This document shows, piece after piece, positions 1-8,765 of a stretch of 56,088 bases of DNA. Both the position numbers and the translations under genes were made by a program. Source of the stretch: JADJPL01 sp964607915 (GTDB lineage Bacteria > Bacteroidota > Bacteroidia > Chitinophagales > Saprospiraceae); contig CAZSMU010000007.1 in the NCBI GenBank assembly GCA_964607915.1, positions 1 through 56,088 of the forward strand, given 5' to 3'. The notes under the pieces were generated by a model. The model did not search any database. It was given only the letters and a program-made list of their open reading frames with translations, and was not told the DNA's origin. The stretch's first letter is position 1; each line of letters begins with the position of its first letter.

Positions 1-2
1 TC

Positions 3-68
3 AAGCCTATCTATGAAATACCGGCTTGTACCAACATTGATTCGCTGTACGAGTTCGATAACCTTTAG
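3..68 (+). CDS. 3' end of an upstream gene (partial)
   Basis: From position 3 a frame stays open for 21 codons to a TAG at 66-68 and encodes a C-terminal tail ending in SLYEFDNL. The other plus frames either stop early or run into the repeat that follows. The tail looks like ordinary protein, and the stop falls just before the repeat begins, as expected for a real gene end. The rest of the gene lies outside the window, so no function can be given. Confidence 0.35.
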   Translation, partial: KPIYEIPACTNIDSLYEFDNL

Positions 69-70
69 AG

Positions 71-130
71 CATGTGGTAAGGAGTCAACGACTCTTTTTT
101 ACCTCCTCGCAGACCCCTCGCAACAAGTCT
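71..130. repeat. Right half of the AGACTTGTTGCG palindromic repeat
   Basis: This stretch matches the right arm of the long palindromic repeat family: a block reading GACTCTTTTTT, a CCTCCTCGC stretch, then CCCCTCGCAACAAGTCT ending at 130. The left arm is not recognisable in the 70 bases before it, which are partly the tail of a gene. It is followed by AAT, the same trinucleotide seen at the edges of several other copies. Confidence 0.7.
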
Positions 131-165
131 AATTCTGTTAAAAATAGTATTTTGCAGGCTGTATC

Positions 166-236
166 AGACTTATTGCGAGGGGTCAGCGAGCAAAGTGGTC
201 TTTTTACCCTCCTCTCGGACTCCGCGTAACGAGGCT
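166..236. repeat. Short (71 bp) palindromic repeat copy
   Basis: This copy begins AGACTTATTGCGAGGGGTC and ends with a diverged form of the right end (CCGCGTAACGAGGCT). The two arms can pair around a short centre, so it is a compact hairpin version of the family without the interior of the full element. It is preceded by ATC, as is the full copy at 2961. It lies 20 bp upstream of the acid phosphatase start codon. Confidence 0.65.
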
Positions 237-256
237 ATTATCTAACCACTCGCCCT

Positions 257-1654
257 ATGCGCCTTACTATCCGTTCCTCCTTTGCGCCCAGCCGCTACAT
301 TGCCGGACTGGTGTTCCTGTTCATCGTCTATTCGCTACCAGCTCAGGATCCCTATGCCCCTGGTCCGGTTCCCGACCGGATTATCCTAACCTGGCAGGGC
401 AACCCGGCAATCTCTCAGGCGGTGAGCTGGCGAACGGATACCACGGTAAGTACTCCCCTGGGGCAGATTGCCCTTGCCGACGCCTCGCCCGACCTGGCAC
501 AGGGCGCACGCGCCGTCGAGGCGCGTACGGAAAAAATCAAAACCAACCAAAATACGGCGCTGGTCCATACGGCTTCCTTTGTTGACCTGCAACCCAATAC
601 CCTCTACGCCTACCGCGTGGGCGACGGGAAAAACTGGAGCGAATGGTTCCACTTCCGCACCGCGCAAAGCGGGGTGGCCCCGTTCTCCTTCCTCTATTTT
701 GGCGATGCCCAGACCGACTTGAAGTCCCTATGGTCGCGTACGATACGCCAGGCATACAGTGCTATGCCCGACGTGGATTTCCTGCTGCACGCAGGCGATC
801 TTATCAATATAGCTACCCGGGATGAAGAGTGGGGAGAATGGTTCTACGCCGGAGGATGGATCAACGGAATGAAACCCAGTATGCCTACTCCGGGCAACCA
901 CGAATATTTCCGCAACAGCGAAGGGGGGCGCTCCCTGTCTATTCACTGGCGGCCTTCGTTCGCACTGCCCGAAAATGGCCCCAAAGGCCTCGAGGAAACG
1001 GTCTATTACCTGGATTATCAGGGGGTGCGCTTCATCAGCCTGAATACGCAGGCCATGCTCATAGATTCCAATAACATAGGTATCCAGCAGGCCTGGCTGG
1101 AGACCGCCCTGCAGTCCAATCCCAACCGCTGGGCTGTGGTATTTCACCACCACCCCATTTACTCTACCGCACAGGGAAGGGACGAACTCACCTTCCGCAA
1201 ACACCTGCAACCGATATATGAAAAATACGGCGTTGATCTGGTACTGCAAGGCCATGACCATGCCTATGGGCGGGGGCACAACCTAAACTACGGCCTGACC
1301 CATAAAGGCAACAAGGGCCCGGTGTATGTGGTTTCGGTGAGCGGCCCCAAGATGTACCCCAATAATTTTTCGGACTGGATGGATCGGGCTGCTTCCAATA
1401 CGCAGCTCTACCAAATCATTACCGTGGACGGTGCCAAGCTGCAGTACCAGGCGTTTACTACCACAGGGGTCTTGTACGATGCCTTCGCGTTGCAAAAAAA
1501 GAAAAATGGGCAAAATGCTTTCATAGACCTGGCCCCCAAAGAGGTTCCGGAAAGAGTAGAGCTGCCTCAAGCCGAGCGCCAAAAATTATCGGAAGAGGAA
1601 ATCAAAAAATACCGGCAGCGCTACCAGGAGTACCTACAGAAGAAAAAGGGCTAG
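257..1654 (+). CDS. Secreted purple acid phosphatase-like metallophosphoesterase
   Basis: A 465-residue protein that probably hydrolyses phosphate esters outside the cytoplasm using a two-metal centre. Residues 1-30 form a signal peptide ending in LPAQ. A fibronectin-III-like domain typical of purple acid phosphatases follows (about 35-135), then the calcineurin-like catalytic domain. Metal-ligand motifs appear in order: GDAQTD (about residue 149), HAGDLIN (about 177), GNHEY (about 212), HHHPIY (about 297) and GHDHAYGR (about 332). The last 50 residues are highly charged and Lys/Glu-rich, outside the usual fold. The gene ends 5 bp before the convergent membrane-protein gene at 1660. The family assignment is strong; the physiological substrate is unknown. 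Confidence 0.88.
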   Translation: MRLTIRSSFAPSRYIAGLVFLFIVYSLPAQDPYAPGPVPDRIILTWQGNPAISQAVSWRTDTTVSTPLGQIALADASPDLAQGARAVEARTEKIKTNQNTALVHTASFVDLQPNTLYAYRVGDGKNWSEWFHFRTAQSGVAPFSFLYFGDAQTDLKSLWSRTIRQAYSAMPDVDFLLHAGDLINIATRDEEWGEWFYAGGWINGMKPSMPTPGNHEYFRNSEGGRSLSIHWRPSFALPENGPKGLEETVYYLDYQGVRFISLNTQAMLIDSNNIGIQQAWLETALQSNPNRWAVVFHHHPIYSTAQGRDELTFRKHLQPIYEKYGVDLVLQGHDHAYGRGHNLNYGLTHKGNKGPVYVVSVSGPKMYPNNFSDWMDRAASNTQLYQIITVDGAKLQYQAFTTTGVLYDAFALQKKKNGQNAFIDLAPKEVPERVELPQAERQKLSEEEIKKYRQRYQEYLQKKKG

Positions 1655-1659
1655 CTGCG

Positions 1660-2946
1660 CTAATTTCCCGTCTGCCATAGAAACAGGACAATGCCGGTAC
1701 AGCCAGCCAGAATCGGCAGAAAACCAAAAAAAAGCAGGCGCCGGGTGGTGGTACCAGACAATGCAAACGCGTACACCATTTTCAACAGGTTGTTCGCCGT
1801 CATCGCCTGCCATGCGCTCAGGGCAAGCACCCCGGGCGTCAAGGTCTTTGTCTCGTTTTGAAAAAGGTTGATCAAAAAGGGATCAATATCCGCCATCCCT
1901 ACAATGAAGGACAACACAGGCAGCCCCGCGCTCCCAAACTGGCGTATCGTATAGTCCGTCAATAAGGAAAATAATACGTATAGGGCCGAAAAGACCAGTG
2001 CCATATTGAACTCCAAAGGGTTTTGTTTCGATGCAGCCCCCATAGGGCCTTCGGAAGCCAGGGTTCGGCCTCCATACCGATAGACCATGAACGCCGCAAG
2101 CAGGCTGCCTACTACCATCAGTGCGAAGAAAGGAAGGGTGGCCAGCGCCAGCGAGCGGTTGAACAGCCACATGAGCGCATATACCCGCAAGAACATCATG
2201 ACGGTGGCCAGCAGAATCCCCGCAGCGTAGGCCCCGCTTTGCGTATGTTCCCCCTGGCTGCGCCGCGATAACATAAAAGTCGTCGCAGTACTGCTGTACA
2301 ATCCTCCCAATACGCCTGAAAGCAATACCCCCGATTTGGGGAACAGGTATTTTTGGAGCAAATAACTGACGTATGAAAGCGCCGATACGGCCACGACAGC
2401 CGTCCACAGGTCGTAAAAGCTAACGGGGAGGCCGGCTGCTATGGGCTCTCTGGGGGCTAGAGGGAGTATGACTCCTGTGATCACGATAAATTTCGCGAGG
2501 GTCAAAAATTCTTCCGAGTAAATCCGCTGTGAAAATACCTTGATTTGGTCTTTTATCTCGATGAGTGTGATGAGCAAGACGATGATCAGGAGCGCAAACC
2601 ACAAGGGCTGGGTCTTGAGCAGCAGGGGGAATACATAGACCAATTCCGCGACCAACACCTTGGTGAACCCAAAGTGGTTGTTCCGCAGGATATTAATCAG
2701 GTAAAAAATACCCAGTAGGAAACTCATGGTCACCCAGCCCACGAGGTAACCCGAAGGGAATACATCGCCTGCCTCCAGCAGGATGAAGGCCAACATCCCG
2801 ATAAACGCAAAGGTGCGTTCTGTACCAAAAAACACTTCCCCTGCTTCCCCTTTTTCCTTCTTCTTGTTCAACTCCAGTCCGATGATGAACGAAAAGGCGA
2901 AGGTGAGGAAAAAATGAAGCGCCGTTGTTGAATCAAAATATTCCAT
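1660..2946 (-). CDS. MgtC/SapB family membrane protein with DUF4010
   Basis: A 428-residue polytopic inner-membrane protein. The N-terminal part (about 1-140) has the MgtC/SapB pattern, with an early membrane helix, the sequence FIIGLELNKKKEK, and a conserved FGTERTFAFIG segment. The remainder, with roughly eight more hydrophobic helices, matches the DUF4010 region usually fused to MgtC in such proteins. MgtC-type proteins are linked to magnesium stress and modulation of membrane ATPase activity, but the DUF4010 fusions have no established function, so a transport or stress role is inference. It is convergent with the acid phosphatase gene. Its start codon lies only 14 bp from the repeat copy at 2961, so its promoter must lie in or beyond that repeat. 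Confidence 0.8.
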   Translation of the reverse strand: MEYFDSTTALHFFLTFAFSFIIGLELNKKKEKGEAGEVFFGTERTFAFIGMLAFILLEAGDVFPSGYLVGWVTMSFLLGIFYLINILRNNHFGFTKVLVAELVYVFPLLLKTQPLWFALLIIVLLITLIEIKDQIKVFSQRIYSEEFLTLAKFIVITGVILPLAPREPIAAGLPVSFYDLWTAVVAVSALSYVSYLLQKYLFPKSGVLLSGVLGGLYSSTATTFMLSRRSQGEHTQSGAYAAGILLATVMMFLRVYALMWLFNRSLALATLPFFALMVVGSLLAAFMVYRYGGRTLASEGPMGAASKQNPLEFNMALVFSALYVLFSLLTDYTIRQFGSAGLPVLSFIVGMADIDPFLINLFQNETKTLTPGVLALSAWQAMTANNLLKMVYAFALSGTTTRRLLFFGFLPILAGCTGIVLFLWQTGN

Positions 2947-2960
2947 AGCAGATGTATATC

Positions 2961-3111
2961 AGACTTGTTGCGAGGGGGGTAAAATGCCCTTTTTCGCCCA
3001 CCCTATGCCTTTTTTCAGTCATATAGCAAGGCTATACTCCCTCAAAAAGCCTGTGCGTAGAAAGCAAAATGACTCTTTTTTTCCTCCTCGCTGACCCCTC
3101 GCAACAAGTCT
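2961..3111. repeat. Full-length palindromic repeat, copy A (151 bp)
   Basis: This copy runs from AGACTTGTTGCGAGG to CCTCGCAACAAGTCT, so its ends are perfect inverted repeats of about 15 bp. The apex ATAGC-AAG-GCTAT sits at 3023-3035. The left arm is about 14 nt shorter than the right because it lacks the GATCCTCGAGGGGTC-type block of the 52.8 kb copy. It is flanked by ATC on both sides (2958-2960 and 3112-3114), which may be a target duplication. It occupies the space between two divergent genes. Confidence 0.85.
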
Positions 3112-3286
3112 ATCGGTGAGGGCGTGCGAAAAGCCTAACCTTCATCCCTGATATAAAATATTATTTCTTTAATACGATATAAAAAGAATAATATTTGACC
3201 AATGGCAATCATGGGGCTTTTTAAGAAAGGCTAAACCCTATAAAAATAAACTACCAGGGCCTTGAAAAAGTTTCTCTGCTTATTCC

Positions 3287-3303
3287 CCCCTCGTAATAAG
3301 TCC
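3287..3303. repeat. Remnant end of the palindromic repeat
   Basis: CCCCTCGTAATAAGTCC is a diverged copy of the repeat's right end (CCCCTCGCAACAAGTCT), with no recognisable rest of the element. It lies between copy A and the punA start. Confidence 0.45.
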
Positions 3304-3315
3304 ATCCATTGTTGT

Positions 3316-3323
3316 TATCTTTA
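3316..3323 (+). promoter_or_regulatory. Possible -7 box for punA-uvrA
   Basis: TATCTTTA is one base from the Bacteroidota -7 consensus TAnnTTTG and lies about 20 bp upstream of the punA start codon. No clear TTTG -33 element is visible at the right distance, so this is a weak call. Confidence 0.35.
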
Positions 3324-3343
3324 CGCTTTTAAATTGACCCACT

Positions 3344-4171
3344 ATGCGGTACGAACACATTCAGGAATCGGTGGGGTATATCCGCCGCCACACGGAGTTT
3401 CAGCCGGAGTTCGGCATTATCCTCGGTTCGGGCCTGGGCGGCCTGGTCCATGAGCTGGCACCGGTTGCGAGTATCCCGTACGGCGAGATTCCCCACTTCC
3501 CGGTTTCGACGGTTGAGGGGCACCAAGGGAGGCTGGTGTTTGGCGAGTGGGGGGGCAGGCGCATAGTGGCCATGGCGGGCCGGCTCCACTACTACGAGGG
3601 CTATTCCCTGGCCCAGGTGACGTTTCCCGTGCGCGTACTGCAGGCCCTCGGCATACGACGCCTCATTGTGAGCAATGCTTCGGGCAGCGTCAATGCTGCC
3701 ATAGAAGCTGGGGATATCGTGTTTATCCGCGACCATATCAACCTGATGCCGGATAACCCCTTGCGCGGCCCCAATGATGAGCGGCTTGGCCCCCGTTTTC
3801 CGGATATGTTGCATGCGTACGACCGGGAGCTGAACGCACGCGCCCTCGAGATAGCCCGTGCCCTGGATATCCGGGCTACGGAAGGGGTCTATCTCGGGTT
3901 ACAGGGCCCTAACCTGGAAACTCCGGCGGAATACCTTTTTGCCCACCGCATCGGAGCCGACCTCGTGGGCATGTCCACCGTACCTGAAGTCATCGTGGCG
4001 CGCCATGCCGGGCTTCCTGTTTTCGCGGTGTCTGTAGCTACCAATAAGTGTTTCCCCATCGAAGAAATCCAAGAGACGACCCATGCGGATGTGCTGGAAG
4101 CGGGGAAAATCGCGGAATCCAGGGTGAGTCAGATCCTTAGGCAACTCATCCAGGAAATCGACCTGGTTTAA
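3344..4171 (+). CDS. punA: Purine-nucleoside phosphorylase (trimeric class)
   Basis: Cytosolic enzyme of purine salvage: cleaves inosine or guanosine with phosphate to the free base and ribose-1-phosphate. The 275 residues match the usual length of the trimeric class. Visible motifs are the phosphate-binding loop ILGSGLGGL (about residue 26), VEGHQGRLVFG, the LHYYEGY segment, the VSNASGS base-site region (about 109), and GLQGPNLETPAEY followed by GMSTVPE (about 186-216). The ATG at 3344 gives the expected N-terminus. uvrA starts 26 bp after the stop on the same strand, so the two are probably co-transcribed. Confidence 0.93.
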   Translation: MRYEHIQESVGYIRRHTEFQPEFGIILGSGLGGLVHELAPVASIPYGEIPHFPVSTVEGHQGRLVFGEWGGRRIVAMAGRLHYYEGYSLAQVTFPVRVLQALGIRRLIVSNASGSVNAAIEAGDIVFIRDHINLMPDNPLRGPNDERLGPRFPDMLHAYDRELNARALEIARALDIRATEGVYLGLQGPNLETPAEYLFAHRIGADLVGMSTVPEVIVARHAGLPVFAVSVATNKCFPIEEIQETTHADVLEAGKIAESRVSQILRQLIQEIDLV

Positions 4172-4197
4172 CAGCACGATACGAATACCACAGCGGC

Positions 4198-7056
4198 ATG
4201 TCCGAAACAAAGAAAATAATCAAGGCCGCAAATGGCCACATCGAGGTCATCGGTGCGCGGGAACACAACCTGAAAGGCATAGACGTACGGATTCCCCGCA
4301 ACCAATTGGTGGTGATCACAGGCATCAGCGGCAGCGGGAAATCGTCTTTGGCGTTTGATACCATCTATGCGGAGGGGCAGCGGCGCTACATGGAAACCTT
4401 CTCCGCCTACGCGCGTCAGTTCATCGGGGAAATGGAGCGCCCCGACGTGGAGCGCATAGACGGCCTGAGCCCGGTGATTTCCATCGAACAAAAAACGACT
4501 ACCCGCAGCCCTCGCTCGACGGTCGGTACGGTAACGGAAATTTTCGACTTCCTGCGCCTGCTGTTCGCCCGCGTCGGGGAAGCGTATTCCTATCTCAGCG
4601 GAAAGCGCATGGAACGCTATACGGAAGAGCAGATGCGCGACCTCATTCGGGAACAGTTTCATTCGAGAAAGATTTTGCTCCTGGCCCCGGTCGTCCGGGG
4701 GCGTAAAGGACATTACCGAGAGCTGTTTGAACAAATCCTGAAACAGGGCTATACCAAAGTGCGCGTGGATGGCAGCGTCGAAGACCTAAGCCCGGGCAAA
4801 CAAGTGGACCGCTATAAGACCCACGATATAGAAGTGGTCATTGACCGCCTCGCCATAGGAAGCGGCGCATCCGCCGAACGCCTCCCCCAGTCCCTGGCCA
4901 CCGCCCTGAAACTGGGAAATGGACTGGTCTTTGTGCTCGACAGCGAAACGGGGGTCGTCAGCGCACTGAGCAAACATCTCATGGATACGGAGTCGGGCTT
5001 ATCCTATGAGGAGCCGTCCCCCAACACGTTTTCCTTTAACTCGCCCTATGGCGCGTGCCCGGAATGCAACGGCTTGGGAATGATCAACCGCGTAGATGTC
5101 GAAAAAGTAATCCCTGACCCTGGAAAGAGCATCCACGACGGGGGGTTCGCGCCGCTGGGCGAAGTACGGGAAAATCTCGCTTTCAAACAGTTGCGTGCTA
5201 TTTCTAAAAGATACGGGTTCAACTTTTCCACACCTCTGCGCGATATCTCACCGGAAGCTATGAACACGATCCTCCACGGCGGCGGGCCCAAGTTGGAAAT
5301 CCAGCTCGGCGACAGCGAGGGCAACTCCTACAACCTCGCGTACGAGGGCCTGCTCAAGATGATCGGGCGCTGGTTTGAGGAAACGAGTTCAGAAAAAATC
5401 CGCCGCTGGGCAGAAGAGTTCATGACCATCTCGGAATGCCCCGAATGTAAGGGTTATCGGCTAAAAAAAGAATCGCTCCATTTCAAAGTCCTCGGCAAAC
5501 ACATCGGCGAATTATCGGAAATGGATATTGCTTCCCTGTCCAGTTGGGTAGAAGGAGCAGAGCAACAACTCAGCGGCCGCCAACAGACCATCGCACACGA
5601 GGTACTCAAGGAAATCCGCCTCCGCCTGGGGTTTCTACTCCATGTGGGGCTCGACTACCTTACCCTGGCGCGCTCGGCCCGTACACTCTCCGGCGGGGAA
5701 TCGCAACGCATCCGCCTGGCTACGCAAATCGGCTCCCAGCTCACCGGTATAACCTATATCCTCGACGAACCCAGTATAGGGCTGCACCAACGCGATAACC
5801 ATAAGCTCATCATCGCCTTGCGCGAACTGAGCGATATCGGCAACACGGTACTCGTCGTCGAACACGATAAAGACATCATGCTCGCGTCGGACTACATCAT
5901 TGACCTCGGGCCCGGCGCCGGAAAATACGGCGGGCAGCTCGTAGCCGCCGGAACCCCCGATGCGTTCCTCCGCAGCGGCACCCTGACGGCGAACTACCTC
6001 AACGACGTCCTCGAAATCCCGGTACCCACCGTCCGGCGCAGCGGTAATGGCCAATATATCGAACTCTGCGGTGCTACGGGCAATAACCTCAAGGAAGTGG
6101 AGGTCAAAATCCCTCTGGGCGTATTTTTATGTGTGACGGGCGTTTCCGGCAGCGGCAAATCTACGCTGATCAATGAAACGCTGTATCCCATATTGCGCAA
6201 ACACTTTTATCGCGCACTCCAGGAACCTTTGCCCTACCGGGATATCCAGGGTATCGAGCATATTGATAAAATCATCGAAATTGACCAGTCTCCTATCGGA
6301 CGAACCCCTCGCTCCAACCCGGCGACCTATACGGGGGTATTCACAGATATCCGGAAAATTTTTTCGGACCTGCCGGAATCTAAAATACGCGGGTATAAGC
6401 CCGGCCGTTTTTCATTCAACGTGAAAGGAGGCCGCTGCGAAGTCTGTGAAGGTTCCGGGATGCGGGTCATCGAAATGAACTTCCTCCCCGACGTGTACGT
6501 GAACTGCGAACAGTGCCTCGGCAGGCGCTACAACCGCGAAACGCTGGAGGTGCTGTACAAAGGCAAATCCATCAACGATGTGCTGAACATGCCCGTCTCA
6601 GAAGCGGTGCCTTTCTTCGAGCCCATCCCTTCCATTTACCGGAAAGTAAAGACGCTGGAGGAAGTGGGTCTCGGCTATATCACCCTCGGCCAACAAGCCA
6701 CGACGCTCTCGGGCGGGGAAGCCCAACGGGTGAAATTGGCCGAAGAACTCTCTAAAAAAGATACGGGCCGTACGCTGTATATCCTTGATGAACCCACCAC
6801 CGGCCTGCACTTCGAGGATATCCGCCACCTGGTGGACGTTCTCAACAAACTAGTGGAACGCGGCAATACGGTACTCGTTATCGAGCATAACCTGGATGTG
6901 ATCAAAGTCGCCGACTATATCATAGACCTGGGACCTGAAGGAGGCCGCAATGGAGGCCGTATCGTTGGTTGCGGTACCCCCGAGGCGGTAGCCCGGATCC
7001 CGGAAAGCTATACCGGGCAATTCCTTGCGCGGGAGTTGGCCAAAAGCAAAGCTTGA
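4198..7056 (+). CDS. uvrA: Excinuclease ABC subunit A
   Basis: The damage-recognition ATPase of nucleotide excision repair, acting with UvrB on DNA. The 952 residues contain both ABC modules. The first has Walker A GISGSGKSS (about residues 42-50), a CxxC zinc module around CPECNGLG, a second CPECKGY, the signature LSGGESQRIRL and Walker B ILDEPSIGLHQRD. The second has Walker A GVSGSGKST (about 646), the zinc finger CEVCEGSG...CEQC (about 746-772), the signature LSGGEAQRVKL and ILDEPTTGLH. Length and motif order are canonical for UvrA, and all ATP-site residues are present. It follows punA in an apparent two-gene operon. Confidence 0.97.
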   Translation: MSETKKIIKAANGHIEVIGAREHNLKGIDVRIPRNQLVVITGISGSGKSSLAFDTIYAEGQRRYMETFSAYARQFIGEMERPDVERIDGLSPVISIEQKTTTRSPRSTVGTVTEIFDFLRLLFARVGEAYSYLSGKRMERYTEEQMRDLIREQFHSRKILLLAPVVRGRKGHYRELFEQILKQGYTKVRVDGSVEDLSPGKQVDRYKTHDIEVVIDRLAIGSGASAERLPQSLATALKLGNGLVFVLDSETGVVSALSKHLMDTESGLSYEEPSPNTFSFNSPYGACPECNGLGMINRVDVEKVIPDPGKSIHDGGFAPLGEVRENLAFKQLRAISKRYGFNFSTPLRDISPEAMNTILHGGGPKLEIQLGDSEGNSYNLAYEGLLKMIGRWFEETSSEKIRRWAEEFMTISECPECKGYRLKKESLHFKVLGKHIGELSEMDIASLSSWVEGAEQQLSGRQQTIAHEVLKEIRLRLGFLLHVGLDYLTLARSARTLSGGESQRIRLATQIGSQLTGITYILDEPSIGLHQRDNHKLIIALRELSDIGNTVLVVEHDKDIMLASDYIIDLGPGAGKYGGQLVAAGTPDAFLRSGTLTANYLNDVLEIPVPTVRRSGNGQYIELCGATGNNLKEVEVKIPLGVFLCVTGVSGSGKSTLINETLYPILRKHFYRALQEPLPYRDIQGIEHIDKIIEIDQSPIGRTPRSNPATYTGVFTDIRKIFSDLPESKIRGYKPGRFSFNVKGGRCEVCEGSGMRVIEMNFLPDVYVNCEQCLGRRYNRETLEVLYKGKSINDVLNMPVSEAVPFFEPIPSIYRKVKTLEEVGLGYITLGQQATTLSGGEAQRVKLAEELSKKDTGRTLYILDEPTTGLHFEDIRHLVDVLNKLVERGNTVLVIEHNLDVIKVADYIIDLGPEGGRNGGRIVGCGTPEAVARIPESYTGQFLARELAKSKA

Positions 7057-7063
7057 GCGGATA

Positions 7064-7080
7064 CCCTTCGCAACAAGTCT
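7064..7080. repeat. Remnant end of the palindromic repeat
   Basis: CCCTTCGCAACAAGTCT, 8 bp after the uvrA stop, is a close match to the right end of the repeat family. It is directly followed by a T-run and the AT-rich dyad at 7086. No left arm is visible inside uvrA. Confidence 0.55.
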
Positions 7081-7085
7081 TTTTT

Positions 7086-7150
7086 CTTAATTTTACGAAT
7101 TAAGGGATTGTGTCAAAAGTCCCAGAGAGAAGGACGTATTACACAATCCC
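7086..7150. promoter_or_regulatory. Two dyads between uvrA and the GH3 gene
   Basis: CTTAATT (7086-7092) and AATTAAG (7098-7104) form a 7-bp hairpin with a 5-nt loop right after a T-run. Beginning at 7104, GGGATTGTGT is the perfect complement of ACACAATCCC at 7141-7150, so a 10-bp stem can enclose a 27-nt loop upstream of the GH3-family start codon. The pair could be a weak terminator plus an operator or leader hairpin. The function is inferred from position only. Confidence 0.4.
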
Positions 7151-7177
7151 CAAGCGATTCCAAACCGATGGCATCCG

Positions 7178-8701
7178 ATGTTTAACCAAATACTACGCCA
7201 GGTGTTCCTCCAAAAATATGCCCGCTTGCAGCAGGCATCGGGGAATCCTTTTGCGGTACAGCAGGGTCTGTGGGAAAAACTGATGCGCAAAGCCCGGTAT
7301 ACCGAATGGGGGCAGCGCTACCGCTTCGGGGTACTGGCGTCTCCGGAAGAGTTTCGCCAGGCCCTCCCCTTGAGCGAATACGAGTCGCTGCGGCCCGACG
7401 TGATGCGCATGATGGACGGAACCCCCGATGTACTGTGGGCGGGCCGGCCCCAGTGGTTTTCCAAGTCCTCCGGTACGACCGGGGGCAAGAGCAAGTTCAT
7501 CCCGGTCAGCCCGGAAAACTTGATAGGATGCCACCTGAAGGGCACCTGGGATACAATGGCCATCTTTTATCACAGCCGCCCCGACGCCCGGCAGTTTTCA
7601 GGCAAAACCATGCTGATGGGGGGGAGCTGGCAGCCCTATGAAAGGAATCCAGGCACCCGTATAGGCGATATCTCCGCCATTATGATTCAGCGCATGCCCT
7701 GGGTAGCACGTCCTTTTTTTATACCTGACCGCGACACGGCATTGCTGGCAGACTGGGAAACCAAACTGGAGCTTTTGGCACAGGCGGGCGCCCGCGAACG
7801 CGACGTAGTGACCATCGGAGGAGTACCTACATGGACGGTAGTTCTCTTTCGACGGATACTCGAAATCACAGGAAAAAGCAACATGCTGGAAGTATGGCCC
7901 AATTTTCAGCTCTACACGCATGGAGGAGTGAGTTTCCTGCCTTATCGCCAGCAGTTCCAGGAGTTTTTCCCTTCGGAAAGCGTAGATTATCAGGAAATAT
8001 ACAATGCGTCGGAAGGCTTCTTTGCCATCCAGGACCAACTGCACGAGCCGGAGTCGGGTATGTTGTTGCTGCTCAATAACGGGGTTTACTACGAATTTCT
8101 GCCCATGTCGGAATGGGATAAGCCCATGCCTAAGACCATGGGCTTGCACGAAGTAGAAACGGGAAAGCAATATGCGCTCGTCATTAGTACGAACGCAGGG
8201 CTTTGGCGTTATCTGCCCGGCGATACGGTCGTTTTTACTACGCTCAACCCCTTCCGTATCAAGATAAGTGGCCGTACCAAGCAGTTTATAAATGCTTTTG
8301 GTGAAGAAGTCATCGTGGAAAATACCGACCAGGCCATCGCGATGACCTGTCAGGAAACCCACGCATCCGTTGCGGAATATACGGTGGCGCCCGTATATTT
8401 CGAGCGGGAAGGCAAAGGGCGGCATCAGTGGTTGGTGGAGTTTGAAAAAGTCCCGACAGATATTCCCGCCTTTGCTGCATTGCTCGACCACAACCTGAAG
8501 AAGCTGAACTCTGACTATGAGGCTAAGCGCTATGGAAATCTTGCCCTAACTCCCCTGGAGCTTCAAGTCCTGCCGCGGGGTACTTTCCTGGAATGGCTAA
8601 AGATGAAGGGCCGACTGGGGGGGCAATACAAGGTACCGCGCCTCGCCAACCATAGGGATACCATAGATGATATCTTGGCCTTTATAGCTCAACAGGGCTG
8701 A
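7178..8701 (+). CDS. GH3 auxin-responsive promoter family protein (acyl-adenylating enzyme)
   Basis: A 507-residue cytosolic member of the GH3 branch of the ANL adenylate-forming superfamily. Plant GH3 enzymes activate a carboxylic acid with ATP and join it to an amino acid; in Bacteroidota the substrate is unknown. Visible motifs are the ATP loop SSGTTGGKSKFIP (about residues 94-106), the NASEGFF segment that positions the adenylate (about 279), and YLPGDTVVFT followed by FRIKISGR (about 345-365). Length and motif order agree with the family. It stands alone behind an intergenic dyad, with a convergent Bat operon downstream. The family call is strong; the reaction is inferred. Confidence 0.88.
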   Translation: MFNQILRQVFLQKYARLQQASGNPFAVQQGLWEKLMRKARYTEWGQRYRFGVLASPEEFRQALPLSEYESLRPDVMRMMDGTPDVLWAGRPQWFSKSSGTTGGKSKFIPVSPENLIGCHLKGTWDTMAIFYHSRPDARQFSGKTMLMGGSWQPYERNPGTRIGDISAIMIQRMPWVARPFFIPDRDTALLADWETKLELLAQAGARERDVVTIGGVPTWTVVLFRRILEITGKSNMLEVWPNFQLYTHGGVSFLPYRQQFQEFFPSESVDYQEIYNASEGFFAIQDQLHEPESGMLLLLNNGVYYEFLPMSEWDKPMPKTMGLHEVETGKQYALVISTNAGLWRYLPGDTVVFTTLNPFRIKISGRTKQFINAFGEEVIVENTDQAIAMTCQETHASVAEYTVAPVYFEREGKGRHQWLVEFEKVPTDIPAFAALLDHNLKKLNSDYEAKRYGNLALTPLELQVLPRGTFLEWLKMKGRLGGQYKVPRLANHRDTIDDILAFIAQQG

Positions 8702-8703
8702 GA

Positions 8704-8756
8704 GGACTTCTTGTGAGAGGGGAATCCATGGGGCTTTTTACAACCCATAAATTCCC
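8704..8756. terminator. Convergent terminator hairpin containing a repeat-end remnant
   Basis: GGGAATCCATGGG (8720-8732) pairs with CCCATAAATTCCC (8744-8756) with two mismatches around a loop containing CTTTTTA. It lies between the convergent GH3 and batD genes and probably terminates both. The preceding GGACTTCTTGTGAGAGGGG at 8704-8722 resembles the left end of the palindromic repeat family, so the terminator may have been built from a decayed copy. Confidence 0.45.
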
Positions 8757-8765
8757 TGCCCCGCG

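Noticed and set aside
2961..3111. Simple intrinsic terminators as the full explanation of the repeats
   Set aside because: Full copies occur between divergent genes (2961, 52792), where no transcript needs to end, and arms of 75-80 nt exceed terminator stems. Some short copies may still act as terminators.
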